The notes: generated by a model from the sequence alone, not told the origin. 64,000 bases of DNA from Saprospiraceae bacterium (GCA_019187225.1 JABAQQ010000009.1:1-64000); one strand, 5' to 3'; positions 17,534 through 27,640 are shown, numbered from the stretch's first letter. Program-made: numbers and translations.

Positions 17534-20455
17534 ATGGCTAAACTTTTTACATTTCTTTTATTTGTATTTATTTCAATAAGCCTGCCGGCACAGATCACAG
17601 GCAGAGTCACCGATGCTGCCGGAGAGGGTCTGGCCGGCGTATCCATCAAAGTAAAAGGCGCCGGCACCGGAACGACGACTGATGTCGAAGGCAATTACCG
17701 CTTAGCAGTAAGCGACGGCGTCCTGGAGTTCAGTTACACGGGTTTTGCGACGCAGGAAATCGCGGTCGCAGGCCGCACGGTGATTGACGTGGTGATGTCA
17801 GAGGCTGTTACAACCCTCGAAAGCGTGGTCGTTGTCGGTTATGGCACCCAAAAGAAAAAAGACATCACCACCGCTGTCGTCATCGTTGATGAAGAGGCCA
17901 TCAAAGACCGGCCGATGGTTTCTGCCGCCGAAGCCCTGCAGGGCAAAGCCGCCGGCGTGCAGGTCGTGCAACCATCGGGCAAACCCGGCAATGACATCGC
18001 TGTGCGGGTGCGCGGCTCCACTTCGGTATTGGCGGGCAACGAGCCGCTGTATGTTGTGGACGGCGTTCCGACCACCGATATCCGGGGTCTGAACCCGACC
18101 GATATCGAAACCATGAGCGTATTGAAAGATGCCTCGTCAGCAGCCATTTACGGCGCGCGCGCTGCCAATGGCGTCGTCCTGATCACCACCAAACGCGGCA
18201 AGGAGAACACCTCGGTCATCCGCTTCAATACCTACGCAGGCGTTTCCGATCTGCGAAAAACAGTGGATGTGCTGACGACAAAGCGGTACCGCGAATTGAT
18301 CGAAGAAATTATTCCCGGCAGCCTGGATCCCGCCGCTACCGGTTATACCAACTGGAGCGACGAAGTGTTCGGATACGGGAACATACAAAATTACCAACTC
18401 GCTTTTTCCGGCGGCACCGAAAAATCGCGCTACTTAGTATCCGCCGCTTACCTCAACCAGGACGGTATTGTGCGGCCCGCCAAATTCGACCGCATTTCCC
18501 TGCGTGTCAACCTCGACAACCAGGTAAAAGACTGGCTGAAAGTCGGCACCAACATCAACATGCTGCGCGCCAGAACCAAGGATACCCCGGACAATGCCAG
18601 TTCGGGCCGCGGCGGCGTCATCATGAGCGCCCTGAACACGCCTCCTTTCCTCAGCATCTACAAAAAAGACGGCAGCGGCCAGTTCGACCCCAATCCTTTC
18701 CAACCCTCCTGGGAAAATCCGGTCGCCTACATGGAAGGCCCCGACCAGGAACAATCCGACAACCGCCTGTTCGGCAATGTGAATGCCGAAGCGACCATCG
18801 TGGAAGGACTCACCGTAAAAACCAATTTCGGCACCGACCTGAACGCGCACCAATGGGACTATTACTTAGACCCTTTCCGCACCAATTTCGGCCGCAACCA
18901 GAACGGCCTCGGCCGTTCGGATAAATCGAATACCAATTCCTGGCTCTGGGAAAACACAGCCCATTACGCGACCTCGTTCGGAAAGAACAACATGACTTTC
19001 CTGGCCGGCAGCAGCATTCAAAAACTGAAGTGGAGCGATTCTTACATCGAAGGGAATGATTTTCCGGCAGACGTTTCGGTAAAAACACTGAATGCCGCCA
19101 ACAACGTTTTTGGAAATACCTCGATCGAAGAATGGTCCCTGGCATCGTTCTTCGGGCGGTTCACCTACGACTTTGAAAGCAAGTACCTGCTCACCGCCAC
19201 CGTCCGCCGGGACGGTTCGTCCAAACTGGCCCACCACTGGGGTACCATGCCTTCTTTTTCTGCCGGCTGGCGCATTTCGGCAGAACCGTTCATGCAGGGG
19301 CTCGATTTTATTTACGACATGAAATTGCGCGTCGGCTGGGGCAAAAACGGCAACCAGGAGGGCATCCCCAATTACGCGCGCTACGGTCTGGTCAGTTACT
19401 ACCGCAGGGCCTCCACCAATCCACTTTCGGGCCCGGCTGCCGTGCAGGTCACTTATGGCAACCCGGATTTGAAATGGGAAACAACCGCGCAATCCAACGT
19501 CGGCATTGACCTCTCCATGTGGAACGGCAGGGTGACGTTTATCGCGGATGCCTATATCAAAAAGACCGACGACGTGTTGCTGAATGTCCAGTTGTCCAAT
19601 TCATTGCCTATTTCCACCATTCAGACCAATGCAGGTAAGATCGAGAACAAGGGGCTCGAATTTGCGCTTTCTACCGTGAACCTTGTCAGAGCGTTCAGGT
19701 GGAACACCGAATTCAATATCTCCTTCAACAAAAACAAAGTCACAGACCTGCAATACACCGACGTTTATTATTTCGGCCGGGTATACAGCAACAACCAGGA
19801 CGTGGCGATCGTCCGGGAAGGCCTGCCCCTGGGTTCGTTCTTCGGCTACGTCTCGGAAGGTGTTGATCCGGAGACGGGCGACCTGAAATACAAAGACGTC
19901 AACGAAAACGGCATTTTCGATCCCGGCGATCGCACGGTCATCGGCAATGCGCAGCCAAAATTCACCTTCGGCTTCACCAACGCGTTGTCCTGGAAGCGTT
20001 TCGATCTGAATATTTTCTTCCAGGGCAGTTACGGCAACGACATTTACAACGCTACGCGCATTGACCTGGAAGGTATGTTCGACAGCAAGAACCAATCCAC
20101 CGCGGTGTTGAGAAGATGGACGCCCGACAACCGGAATACGGACATACCCCGCGCGGTGGGCAACGGCAACGTGGACAACGTGCGCAATTCCACCCGATTT
20201 GTGGAAGACGGATCGTACGTGCGCCTGAAAGCCGTGACCCTCACCTACAACATCAACCCGGCCGGATTGAAAAGACTCGGGATCGAAAAATTGTCCGTTT
20301 ATTCGACCGGGCAAAACCTGCTGACTTTCACCAATTACAGCGGCTTCGACCCGGAAGTGAACGCTTTCGGAAGAAGCGCTACCGAACTGGGTATTGATTA
20401 CGGTACCTACCCCCAGGCACGAACGCTGATCGTCGGACTCAATGTTGACTTTTAA
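17534..20455 (+). CDS. SusC/RagA-family TonB-dependent outer-membrane transporter
   Basis: 973 aa. Signal peptide MAKLFTFLLFVFISISLPAQ, then a carboxypeptidase-regulatory-like domain (ITGRVTDAAGEGLAGVSIKVKG to about residue 95), a TonB-box region, the plug domain (AEALQGKAAGVQV...GNEPLYVVDGVPT...ASSAAIYGARAANGVVLITTKRG) and a 22-strand-type beta-barrel ending in aromatic LIVGLNVDF. The plug and SusC signatures are full length. It is followed 12 nt later by susD. It should import oligosaccharides across the outer membrane in an energy-dependent way together with the SusD lipoprotein; the substrate is probably set by the GH30 enzyme downstream. Confidence 0.95.
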   Translation: MAKLFTFLLFVFISISLPAQITGRVTDAAGEGLAGVSIKVKGAGTGTTTDVEGNYRLAVSDGVLEFSYTGFATQEIAVAGRTVIDVVMSEAVTTLESVVVVGYGTQKKKDITTAVVIVDEEAIKDRPMVSAAEALQGKAAGVQVVQPSGKPGNDIAVRVRGSTSVLAGNEPLYVVDGVPTTDIRGLNPTDIETMSVLKDASSAAIYGARAANGVVLITTKRGKENTSVIRFNTYAGVSDLRKTVDVLTTKRYRELIEEIIPGSLDPAATGYTNWSDEVFGYGNIQNYQLAFSGGTEKSRYLVSAAYLNQDGIVRPAKFDRISLRVNLDNQVKDWLKVGTNINMLRARTKDTPDNASSGRGGVIMSALNTPPFLSIYKKDGSGQFDPNPFQPSWENPVAYMEGPDQEQSDNRLFGNVNAEATIVEGLTVKTNFGTDLNAHQWDYYLDPFRTNFGRNQNGLGRSDKSNTNSWLWENTAHYATSFGKNNMTFLAGSSIQKLKWSDSYIEGNDFPADVSVKTLNAANNVFGNTSIEEWSLASFFGRFTYDFESKYLLTATVRRDGSSKLAHHWGTMPSFSAGWRISAEPFMQGLDFIYDMKLRVGWGKNGNQEGIPNYARYGLVSYYRRASTNPLSGPAAVQVTYGNPDLKWETTAQSNVGIDLSMWNGRVTFIADAYIKKTDDVLLNVQLSNSLPISTIQTNAGKIENKGLEFALSTVNLVRAFRWNTEFNISFNKNKVTDLQYTDVYYFGRVYSNNQDVAIVREGLPLGSFFGYVSEGVDPETGDLKYKDVNENGIFDPGDRTVIGNAQPKFTFGFTNALSWKRFDLNIFFQGSYGNDIYNATRIDLEGMFDSKNQSTAVLRRWTPDNRNTDIPRAVGNGNVDNVRNSTRFVEDGSYVRLKAVTLTYNINPAGLKRLGIEKLSVYSTGQNLLTFTNYSGFDPEVNAFGRSATELGIDYGTYPQARTLIVGLNVDF

Positions 20456-20467
20456 ACGCCACTCATC

Positions 20468-21934
20468 ATGAAAAATATACTTACCTGCCTTTCACTCGCC
20501 GTCCTGGCCCTGTCGCTGTATTCCTGCGAAAAGTTCCTCGATCTGGAACCCCAATCGCAAAGCATCGCCGTGGAAAATACGAGTGCCGATTCCATCCTGT
20601 ACAAGACGGCCAGCGATGCGGAGGCCGCTCTGGCAGGCGCCTATGCCGATTTTAAAAATGAATATTATCAGCTGGATTATTACGTAAACGGCGACGCCCA
20701 ATCTGACGACGCTTATGCCGGTGGCGACAACCCGGCGAATTTCCAGATCGACGATTACAAATTAGACGCCACCAATACCAACGTCAGCCGTGACTGGAGC
20801 TACCTGTACGCCACCATCGGCAAGACGAACGCCGTCATCAATAATGTGGGAAAAGTCACCGACCCGGCGTTGACGGCAGCCCGCAAAGAAGAGATCATCG
20901 GAGAGGCATCATTCATCCGCGCATTCATGTATTTTCAGGCGGTTCAACTGTGGGGTGACGTGCCGCTTCAGTTGACGGAAGTGACCAGCATCAGCGCCGC
21001 CAATCTGGAAGAAATTTACCCGCAACTGTTCCCGGAACGGGCTCCCGCCGAAGACGTATACAAACAGATCATTCTCGATCTCGAAACGGCGTTGGCCAAA
21101 GTGCCGGCGACGGCGCCGCACAAAGGTTATGCGACCAAAGGCGCCGCCAATGCGATGCTGGCAAAGGTGTATGCCACGCAGGAGCCGCACGACTGGGATA
21201 AAGTGAAGCAATACTGCGACGCGGTCATCGCCGGGGGCTTTTCGCTCCTGCCCGATTACGAACAACTTTGGGACAACGCCAACGAAAATTCCGCCGAATC
21301 CATTTTTGAGATCAATTACAACGGCGGCATCACCGACGGCAACTGGGGCACCAAGATCTTCCGGGGACTCGACTGGAAAAAATTCAACCTGCCCTCCAAC
21401 GACTTAGAAAAGGCATTCGACGCGGAAAACGATGTCATCCGGAAAAATGCCTCGATCATTTACCTCGACGTCACGGGCAAATGGTCGGACCCGCACTGGC
21501 CGCAGACCAAGTACCCGTTCATCAACAAATGGCGCAATTTCAACGAAGGCAGCAGCCAGAACTACATCTTTATCCGCCTCGCCGATATTCTTTTGCTGAA
21601 AGCAGAGGCATTGAACGAGTTGGGCGATCAAACCGGGGCCGCCGACTTGGTGGATCAGATCAGGGAACGCGTCAATTTGCCGAAAACGACGGCCTCCACC
21701 CAGGCCGAACTGCGTCTCGCCATCGAAAAAGAAAGAAGATTGGAACTGGCATTCGAAGGCCACCGCTGGTACGACCTGAAACGCACGGGCAGGGCCATAC
21801 CCGTCATCAGTGCCGCCGTAGATCAGAACGGCGCCAACCTGGGGTACAACCTGACAGAAAACCGGCTGGTCTGGCCGATCCCGCAGGCGGAGTTGGACAA
21901 AAACCTGAAGTTGAGACAAAATCCAGGCTATTAA
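20468..21934 (+). CDS. SusD/RagB-family starch-binding-like lipoprotein
   Basis: 488 aa. Lipoprotein signal with lipobox LYSC (Cys at about 19), then the SusD N-terminal pattern CEKFLDLEPQS, the TPR-like region (EIIGEASFIRAFMYFQAVQLWGDVPL) and the C-terminal SusD/RagB block (LADILLLKAEALNELGD...IEKERRLELAFEGHRWYDLKRTGRA...LVWPIPQAELDKN). It is full length for the family. It caps the SusC channel and binds glycan. Translationally adjacent to susC. Confidence 0.95.
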   Translation: MKNILTCLSLAVLALSLYSCEKFLDLEPQSQSIAVENTSADSILYKTASDAEAALAGAYADFKNEYYQLDYYVNGDAQSDDAYAGGDNPANFQIDDYKLDATNTNVSRDWSYLYATIGKTNAVINNVGKVTDPALTAARKEEIIGEASFIRAFMYFQAVQLWGDVPLQLTEVTSISAANLEEIYPQLFPERAPAEDVYKQIILDLETALAKVPATAPHKGYATKGAANAMLAKVYATQEPHDWDKVKQYCDAVIAGGFSLLPDYEQLWDNANENSAESIFEINYNGGITDGNWGTKIFRGLDWKKFNLPSNDLEKAFDAENDVIRKNASIIYLDVTGKWSDPHWPQTKYPFINKWRNFNEGSSQNYIFIRLADILLLKAEALNELGDQTGAADLVDQIRERVNLPKTTASTQAELRLAIEKERRLELAFEGHRWYDLKRTGRAIPVISAAVDQNGANLGYNLTENRLVWPIPQAELDKNLKLRQNPGY

Positions 21935-21954
21935 GTGCATGGACATGAGATATC

Positions 21955-22010
21955 AGACATTGGACATTTGACCAAGCAATTGGTTGTCAGGGTCAAACCG
22001 TCCAATGTCT
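21955..22010. repeat. Inverted repeat between susD and the GH30 gene
   Basis: Arms AGACATTGGACATTTGACC (21955-21973) and GGTCAAACCGTCCAATGTCT (21991-22010) are near-complementary, with a 17-nt loop. It may be a processing or attenuation hairpin lowering expression of the downstream gene; no strong T-run follows. Its words (ACATTGGACATT) recur in the interior of the element at 45723-45855. Confidence 0.55.
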
Positions 22011-22054
22011 AATGTCAATTTATGCTGTCCACCTACTGAACAACATTCCTTTTT

Positions 22055-23488
22055 ATGAAACGAACAAGTCCGGTTTATTGCGCCGGCCTGGCGATGTTGC
22101 TGCTCGCTTTGGGTTGCTGGAGATGCTCTACCCCCGAAGAAGACATCCCTCCTGTCGCTGAGGTTTACCCGATTCAGGTGTGGACAACGTCTTCCGATGC
22201 GATCAATCTGCTCTATTCTAAGACAATTGATTTTGCTCAAGGCAAGGACGACCGCTTTCCGGTCATCCAGGTTGACACGGCACAATTCTTTCAAACCATT
22301 GACGGCTTCGGTTTCAACCTGACGGGCGGAAGCGCTTATCTGATCAACCGGATGGGTGCTGCCGAAAAAGAAGCCCTGTTAAAGGAATTGTTTGCCACGG
22401 GCGACAACTCCATCGGGATCAGTTATTTGCGCGTCAGTATGGGCGCCTCCGACCTCAGCGCGTCGGTGTTTAGTTACGACGATATGCCGCCGGGACAAAC
22501 CGATGTCAATCTTTCGTATTTCAGCCTATCGCAGGACACCCTGGACCTGATCCCCGTATTGAAACAAATACTGGCCATCCGTCCGGGCCTGAAGATCATG
22601 GCGACGCCGTGGAGCGCACCCGTGTGGATGAAAAACAACGGCAGTTCGATCGGCGGCAACCTGCAGCCGCAGTACTATGGGGTGTATGCGCAGTATTTTG
22701 TGAAATACATACAGGCGATGCAGGCGCATGGCATCGCGATGGATGCCGTGACCCCGCAAAACGAACCGCAACACGGCGGCAACAACCCCAGTATGGTGAT
22801 GTCGGCTGCCCAACAAGCCGATTTTGTCAAAAACCACCTCGGCCCGGCGTTCCAGGCGGCGGGCATCGGCACGAAGATCGTCATCTGGGATCACAACTGC
22901 GACAATCCGAACTATCCGATCTCCATTTTGAACGACCCTGCTGCCAAACAATACATTGACGGCTCGGCCTTTCATTTGTACGGTGGAGATATCAGCGCCC
23001 TGTCGCAGGTGCACGACGCACATCCCGACAAAAATTTGTATTTTACGGAACAATGGACGAGCGCGAACGGCGATTTTGACGAAGACCTGAAATGGCACCT
23101 CAAACACGTCATCATCGGCTCGATGCGCAACTGGAGCCGCGTCGCGCTGGAATGGAACCTCGCCAACGACCCCTCGTACGGCCCGCACACCCCCGGAGGA
23201 TGCACGCTCTGCAAAGGCGCCCTGACCATCAACGGTTCCGCCGTCACGCGCAACGTCAGTTATTACATCGTGGCGCACGCCTCCAAATTCGTGCCGCCCG
23301 GTTCGGTGCGGCTGGGCAGCAATCTGTCGGGCCAACTCCCCAATGTCGCGTTCCGCACGCCCGCGGGAAAAACGGTATTGATCGCGCTGAACGAGAGCGC
23401 TGACTTGCAGTCTTTCAACATCAGCGCAGGCGGAAAATGGATTGTCGCGTCGTTGCAGGGGGGAACCGTGGGGACATTTGTGTGGTAA
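22055..23488 (+). CDS. GH30-family glycoside hydrolase (lipoprotein)
   Basis: 477 aa. Lipoprotein-type signal (ALGCWRC lipobox region). The GH30 pattern is clear: QTIDGFGFNLTGGSAYLI near the N-terminus, YLRVSMGASDLS, LKIMATPWSAPVWMKNNGS, acid/base Glu in TPQNEPQHGGNN (E237), nucleophile Glu in YFTEQWTSAN (E332), and the beta-sandwich C-terminus ending VGTFVW. Relatives are glucosylceramidase-like enzymes, beta-1,6-glucanases or xylanases; the substrate cannot be decided from sequence alone. Last glycan gene of the SusC/SusD locus, probably acting at the outer membrane to release oligosaccharides for the transporter. Confidence 0.88.
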   Translation: MKRTSPVYCAGLAMLLLALGCWRCSTPEEDIPPVAEVYPIQVWTTSSDAINLLYSKTIDFAQGKDDRFPVIQVDTAQFFQTIDGFGFNLTGGSAYLINRMGAAEKEALLKELFATGDNSIGISYLRVSMGASDLSASVFSYDDMPPGQTDVNLSYFSLSQDTLDLIPVLKQILAIRPGLKIMATPWSAPVWMKNNGSSIGGNLQPQYYGVYAQYFVKYIQAMQAHGIAMDAVTPQNEPQHGGNNPSMVMSAAQQADFVKNHLGPAFQAAGIGTKIVIWDHNCDNPNYPISILNDPAAKQYIDGSAFHLYGGDISALSQVHDAHPDKNLYFTEQWTSANGDFDEDLKWHLKHVIIGSMRNWSRVALEWNLANDPSYGPHTPGGCTLCKGALTINGSAVTRNVSYYIVAHASKFVPPGSVRLGSNLSGQLPNVAFRTPAGKTVLIALNESADLQSFNISAGGKWIVASLQGGTVGTFVW

Positions 23489-23516
23489 GCATGATATATT
23501 CCCCGTAACTTTCGGG

Positions 23517-24473
23517 GTGCAATTCGACGTACCCATATCGCCATTGGAAGCCATTGCGGAACATCCCGGCAAGGATGCGGGCATAGCACTGTTTGTCAAA
23601 AGGGACGACTTGCTGCACCCCGATATTCAGGGCAACAAATGGCGCAAACTCGCCCCCGTGATCGCTGAAGTGAAAAAGTCGTATCCCGGAGGAATCGTCA
23701 CATTTGGCGGGCCTTTTTCCAATCATCTGCAAGCGGTGGCAGCAGCCGGACGGATTTTCGACATCCGGACGTTCGGGATCGTACGCGGCAAACACGCCGA
23801 CTTAAGCAATCCCACGTTGAGCGAAGCGCGAAAGAACGGCATGACTTTGTTCCCGATCGCCAAAAGCGAATACGACGCCTGTAAAAATCGCGGCGAAGAA
23901 CTGATTGGCCGGGACTTCCCGCAACACTATGTCCTGTCGGAAGGCGGCGCCACCCAAATGGGTATAGAAAGTTGCGCCGCTATTGTGTGGGAGATTGACG
24001 CCCAATTGCACCAGCATAAGCGAATCCATCAGCCGTTGTACATCTGCGTACCGGCGGGTACGGGTTGCACGGCGGCGGGCGTCGTGGACGGCTTTGCCGG
24101 TAAATTCGGTCAGGTGCTGGTATTTCCCGTAGTGAACAAAGGTTTCGAATCGCACACCATCCTGCGTTTGCTCGACGAAACGCGACTGCGCAGCCTGTCT
24201 GAAATCGCACAACTGGAGCGACGGTTCAGCATTGTGCGCCAATACGAATTCGGCGGATTTGCCAAACTCCACCAACCGGTACTCGACTTTGTGCGTTTTT
24301 TCCGGCTGGAAACCGGCATCCTGCTCGATCCCATTTATACGGCAAAAATGATGTACGGCGTGTACGACATGCTCATCCGCGGCGATTTTAAGCCGGGGAG
24401 TACGGTCGTGGCGGTGCACACAGGCGGTTTGCAGGGGTGGAAGGGGTTTGAACAGCGATACGGCATAACCTGA
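23517..24473 (+). CDS. PLP-dependent ACC deaminase / D-cysteine desulfhydrase family protein
   Basis: About 318 aa from a GTG at 23517 (VQFDVPISPLEAI); the open frame reaches back to 23442 but would overlap the GH30 gene and adds no conserved residues. The fold-type II PLP signature is present: VKRDDLLHPDIQGNKWRKL with the Schiff-base Lys in NKWRKL, GGPFSNHLQAVAAAG (substrate-carboxylate loop), LSEGGATQMG, and the glycine-rich phosphate loop PAGTGCTAAG. The C-terminal HTGGLQGWKGF is typical of the family. The reaction is deamination of aminocyclopropane carboxylate or desulfhydration of D-cysteine; the family is often annotated either way. It lies 28 nt after the GH30 stop, with no obvious functional link to the glycan locus. 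Confidence 0.8.
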   Translation: MQFDVPISPLEAIAEHPGKDAGIALFVKRDDLLHPDIQGNKWRKLAPVIAEVKKSYPGGIVTFGGPFSNHLQAVAAAGRIFDIRTFGIVRGKHADLSNPTLSEARKNGMTLFPIAKSEYDACKNRGEELIGRDFPQHYVLSEGGATQMGIESCAAIVWEIDAQLHQHKRIHQPLYICVPAGTGCTAAGVVDGFAGKFGQVLVFPVVNKGFESHTILRLLDETRLRSLSEIAQLERRFSIVRQYEFGGFAKLHQPVLDFVRFFRLETGILLDPIYTAKMMYGVYDMLIRGDFKPGSTVVAVHTGGLQGWKGFEQRYGIT

Positions 24474-24553
24474 ATTTCATTTCTGAAAGTCGGGATCGCT
24501 CCCCGCTAGAGCCTGGCATGGCTCCCAAAAGACGCCTTCCTGCGGAAAAAACT

Positions 24554-26056
24554 CTAACGGGTTTCCTCCTCCAGTGCCGCTACCGTTTTTTCGTAAAATT
24601 CCATTGCCCTTTCGGGGGTTGTTCCGACGCACAGAACACCCAGTTTTCCGTATTGAGAAATCGCGCCTATCAGGTGGAACATCACGCCTTCCTGGGTAGT
24701 GCCGTCGAAATGGATATCCCTGCAAATGGCCACGTCGATCAGGTCGGCGGGGGTGAGCTTTTTCAATTGTTCCGCCACCAGGCCGTCGGTAGCGAAATAG
24801 CAGCGCGTTTGGCCATTGGGCATTTTGAAGATGCCGTTTTCATAGTCGTAGTGGCCATCCGTCAGCAACTGGAGCATCAGATACGGATGCGTGGTGCCGC
24901 CTTTTCGCAAATTGATCTCGATGGCGTAGTGATTCCACCGCTCGCCCTCTTTGACCGACACAAAATCTATCCCGAAGCGACCGAGTACGCCCAAAGGTTC
25001 CATTTCGCGGGCAATCCGGTATCCCAAAGCGCCGATCTCGAGGCGATATGCTGCATCGGCCGGAAATTTTGCCCCGAGATAAACCTGCCCGGATTCTCCC
25101 CCCAGCAACTGGTCGTGCGTCGAGATCACGTCAATTTCCCGCAAGGGGTTGATCCGGCACTGCACCGAGGGCGAGGTTTTGATATCGCCGTCTATAAACG
25201 CCTCAACGATACCGCCCATTTGGGCGAATTTTTCGGCAAAAAGATCATAATTCATATCAGCTGCCACCATTTTCAGGTGTTGCCGAAGGGCGTTTTCCGA
25301 AATCTCCGGGCTTTTTTCAAATGAAAATACGGCATTGCCATCGCCGGAAAAACCGTCGTTCAATTTCAACACCGCTTTTCGCAGACCGGGATGTCCGGCT
25401 TTCAGACTTCTCAAAGCCTCTGCCACATCCTGCATCGAACCCAGATTTTCATATCCCGGCGGCAGGAGTACACCCGCCCGGCGAAAAATTTCGCGGCTGC
25501 CGCTTTTCGTCCCCCAAAACGATAGCTCCGATGGACACCCGTATAAAGGCACCCCCAGCCGTACCGCCAGTTGTTCCTCCAGTGGCGTGACATTAAAAGC
25601 GGAAAGATGCGCCACGTGTCCGGCTGGAATGTGCTGCCGGATTTGTGCTATCAGCCGCGGGCGCATCAGTATCTTTTCCGTCAGAGGGCGATTGGAAACG
25701 TCGTAGCAGCTCAGCAGCGTAAGCCGCTTGCGGGCGTGCATGCCGGTAATACCGGGAATAAGATGCAGATAATAATCCACTACCACCTCATCGATGGGCA
25801 TACTGCTCAGGTAAATAATATGCGTCCGCGGCATACGCAACAGCAACAGCAGACAAAGCAGCCGCTCCTCATAATGGTGGTGCCCGGTGATCTTGCACAG
25901 TATCTCCGCGTCGAGCGAAAGGCTTGGCACAATGATGACGGTCTTCGGAGCAAGCGGGTCGGGGAATTGGTACTGAAACTGTGCCGGGAGTTTTTCCTGC
26001 AACGCCTGAAACTGATGTTCGTCCGTTCCGGCAACGACTTGTTGAAAAGCGTCCAT
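24554..26056 (-). CDS. PGM1-like ATP-grasp peptide ligase-related protein
   Basis: 500 aa. The N-terminal 200 aa form a pre-ATP-grasp-like domain (TVIIVPSLSLDAEIL...RMPRTHIIYLSSMPI...YYLHLIPG). The ATP-grasp domain follows, with VLKLNDGFSGDGNAVF (about 240-255, ATP-binding Lys and Gly-rich loop) and a metal-binding region GIDFVSV...YAIEINLRKGGTTHPYL (Glu and Asn). This arrangement matches the PGM1-related ligases, named after the pheganomycin ligase that couples amino acids to peptides. No precursor peptide or other biosynthetic gene is adjacent, so its substrate is unknown. A cytoplasmic monocistronic gene. Confidence 0.75.
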   Translation of the reverse strand: MDAFQQVVAGTDEHQFQALQEKLPAQFQYQFPDPLAPKTVIIVPSLSLDAEILCKITGHHHYEERLLCLLLLLRMPRTHIIYLSSMPIDEVVVDYYLHLIPGITGMHARKRLTLLSCYDVSNRPLTEKILMRPRLIAQIRQHIPAGHVAHLSAFNVTPLEEQLAVRLGVPLYGCPSELSFWGTKSGSREIFRRAGVLLPPGYENLGSMQDVAEALRSLKAGHPGLRKAVLKLNDGFSGDGNAVFSFEKSPEISENALRQHLKMVAADMNYDLFAEKFAQMGGIVEAFIDGDIKTSPSVQCRINPLREIDVISTHDQLLGGESGQVYLGAKFPADAAYRLEIGALGYRIAREMEPLGVLGRFGIDFVSVKEGERWNHYAIEINLRKGGTTHPYLMLQLLTDGHYDYENGIFKMPNGQTRCYFATDGLVAEQLKKLTPADLIDVAICRDIHFDGTTQEGVMFHLIGAISQYGKLGVLCVGTTPERAMEFYEKTVAALEEETR

Positions 26057-26178
26057 CGAATGACAATTGATAGGTTACCCGGAAAATCGGAGCGTAAAAA
26101 ACGGGATCAATTGTTCAAAGGTACCGCCGGAGACAACTCCAAAAGAATGACTTGTATTAGTGGTTGCAATGGCATCGG

Positions 26179-27588
26179 TCACCTCCCCAATGTCTTCGCC
26201 TCTTCCAGCAACCGCTTTACCGCTCCCGCATCGTACCGGTTTTTTCCCTGAAAAACGCTGTGGATGCTCCGGGTATTCCGAATGTCGTCCAGCGGGTTTT
26301 TGTCTAATAAAATCAGATCGGCCTGTTTGCCTACCTCGATCGTGCCTTTGTTGTGCAAAACGCCGAGGTATGCAGCCGGGTGAACGGTAGCCGTTTGCAG
26401 CGCAGCGAAAGGCGTCAGACCCGCCCCGACGAAGGTTTCCAGTTCGTCGTGCAGGGCGAAACCCTGCGCCAGGAACCATTCGGGCGAATCGGAGCCCGCC
26501 ATGAGCGGCACCCCGGCCTTCCACAGTTCGTATGCCATTTTTTTGCGCAGGTGCACGTACTTTTTGCGGCTTTCTTCGGGCGGCGCGTTGTTCCAGTAAT
26601 GCGCTTTAATGCGCCATCTGTCTTCTTTGATATTCGGCGGAATAAACTGGTAATCAGGGCGTTGTTGGTATTGCTCGTCGGTCCTGCCTTCGCCGAAGGA
26701 AGACAGGAAAAAGAAGTTGGTGGGTGTGACGTAAATACCTGCCTCCTTGACCATCCCCACCAGTTCGGGCATTTTTGCCTCGTCGAGATACGGCACAGTC
26801 GCCCAGGCATTTTTGCGCCAGATGTTCATGTCCGATACGCTTTGGCCGTGGTTGTAGGAGGTATCGGGCAGCAGCATGTCTATGAACTCGTCCATGTGCT
26901 CGATCTGCTGGCGGGCGGCTAAAGCGGCGGGCAGCTTCACCAGGGGGCCAACGTGGCCCGTGACCTTGATGCCTTCTTCCTTCGCCGTGCGGATGATGGC
27001 GTCGTACACGTCGCGTTTGACCATGAAAGTGATCTTGATCTCGTCGTAACCCTCCGCCTTGTATTTCCGCACCGCCGCTTCGGCTTCTTCCGGGGTCTTG
27101 CAGATCGCGGCGAACACTTTGCCCGGCCAGGGCCACGCGCCCACGAATTGCGGGCTGGCGACGAACAATTGCGGCCCCGCCCATTCGCCTTCCTTCACTT
27201 TTTTCCGTGCATCGAGATACACCGGGTCGCCGCATTCGATGCGCACGGTCGTGAGGCCGTTGGCCAGCATCATTTTCAGTTCTTCCCGGCAGGTGTTCTC
27301 GTTGTCGCCCTGCTCGTAAAAGAAATGCACGTGCATGTCGAACAATCCCGGCATCAGGTATTTGCCGGCGCCGTCTATGACCGCTGCGCCTTTGGGAATT
27401 TTGACCGTTTCTGCGGCTCCGATCTTCGATATCATGCCGTCTTCCACCACTACCGTCTGGTCGGGCAGCGCGACCTCGCGGTTCATGGGGATGAGGGTCA
27501 CGTTTCGGATGGCGTAGTAAGTTTTTTGGGCGAACGCCGGGAAGGTGTTCAGCAGTAATAATGCGAGAAATGCGAGCGGGTGTTTCAT
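26179..27588 (-). CDS. Secreted amidohydrolase-family protein (imidazolonepropionase/prolidase-like)
   Basis: 469 aa with signal peptide (MKHPLAFLALLLLNTFPAFAQ). The metal-dependent TIM-barrel hydrolase signatures are present: PGLFDMHVHFF (HxH metal ligands after strand 1), KITFMVKRD region (strand 4), VTGHVGP and IEHMDEF (His ligands), and LMAGSDSPEW (the catalytic Asp). The C-terminal beta-sandwich segment (KGTIEVGKQADLILLDKNPLDDI) is typical. It probably hydrolyses a dipeptide or cyclic amide in the periplasm; substrate not determinable. A 15-bp perfect hairpin lies 20 nt upstream of its start. Confidence 0.85.
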   Translation of the reverse strand: MKHPLAFLALLLLNTFPAFAQKTYYAIRNVTLIPMNREVALPDQTVVVEDGMISKIGAAETVKIPKGAAVIDGAGKYLMPGLFDMHVHFFYEQGDNENTCREELKMMLANGLTTVRIECGDPVYLDARKKVKEGEWAGPQLFVASPQFVGAWPWPGKVFAAICKTPEEAEAAVRKYKAEGYDEIKITFMVKRDVYDAIIRTAKEEGIKVTGHVGPLVKLPAALAARQQIEHMDEFIDMLLPDTSYNHGQSVSDMNIWRKNAWATVPYLDEAKMPELVGMVKEAGIYVTPTNFFFLSSFGEGRTDEQYQQRPDYQFIPPNIKEDRWRIKAHYWNNAPPEESRKKYVHLRKKMAYELWKAGVPLMAGSDSPEWFLAQGFALHDELETFVGAGLTPFAALQTATVHPAAYLGVLHNKGTIEVGKQADLILLDKNPLDDIRNTRSIHSVFQGKNRYDAGAVKRLLEEAKTLGR

Positions 27589-27607
27589 GTTTTGCCGTGT
27601 ATATTTT

Positions 27608-27640
27608 AGTAAGGCGGTGACTGGCAGTCACCGCCTTACT
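27608..27640. repeat. Perfect 15-bp hairpin upstream of the amidohydrolase gene
   Basis: Arms AGTAAGGCGGTGACT (27608-27622) and AGTCACCGCCTTACT (27626-27640) pair perfectly around a 3-nt loop. It lies between the NB-ARC/TPR gene and the amidohydrolase, both on the minus strand. No U-run follows on either strand, so it is not a canonical intrinsic terminator; it could be an RNA-stability element or a protein-binding palindrome. Confidence 0.6.
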
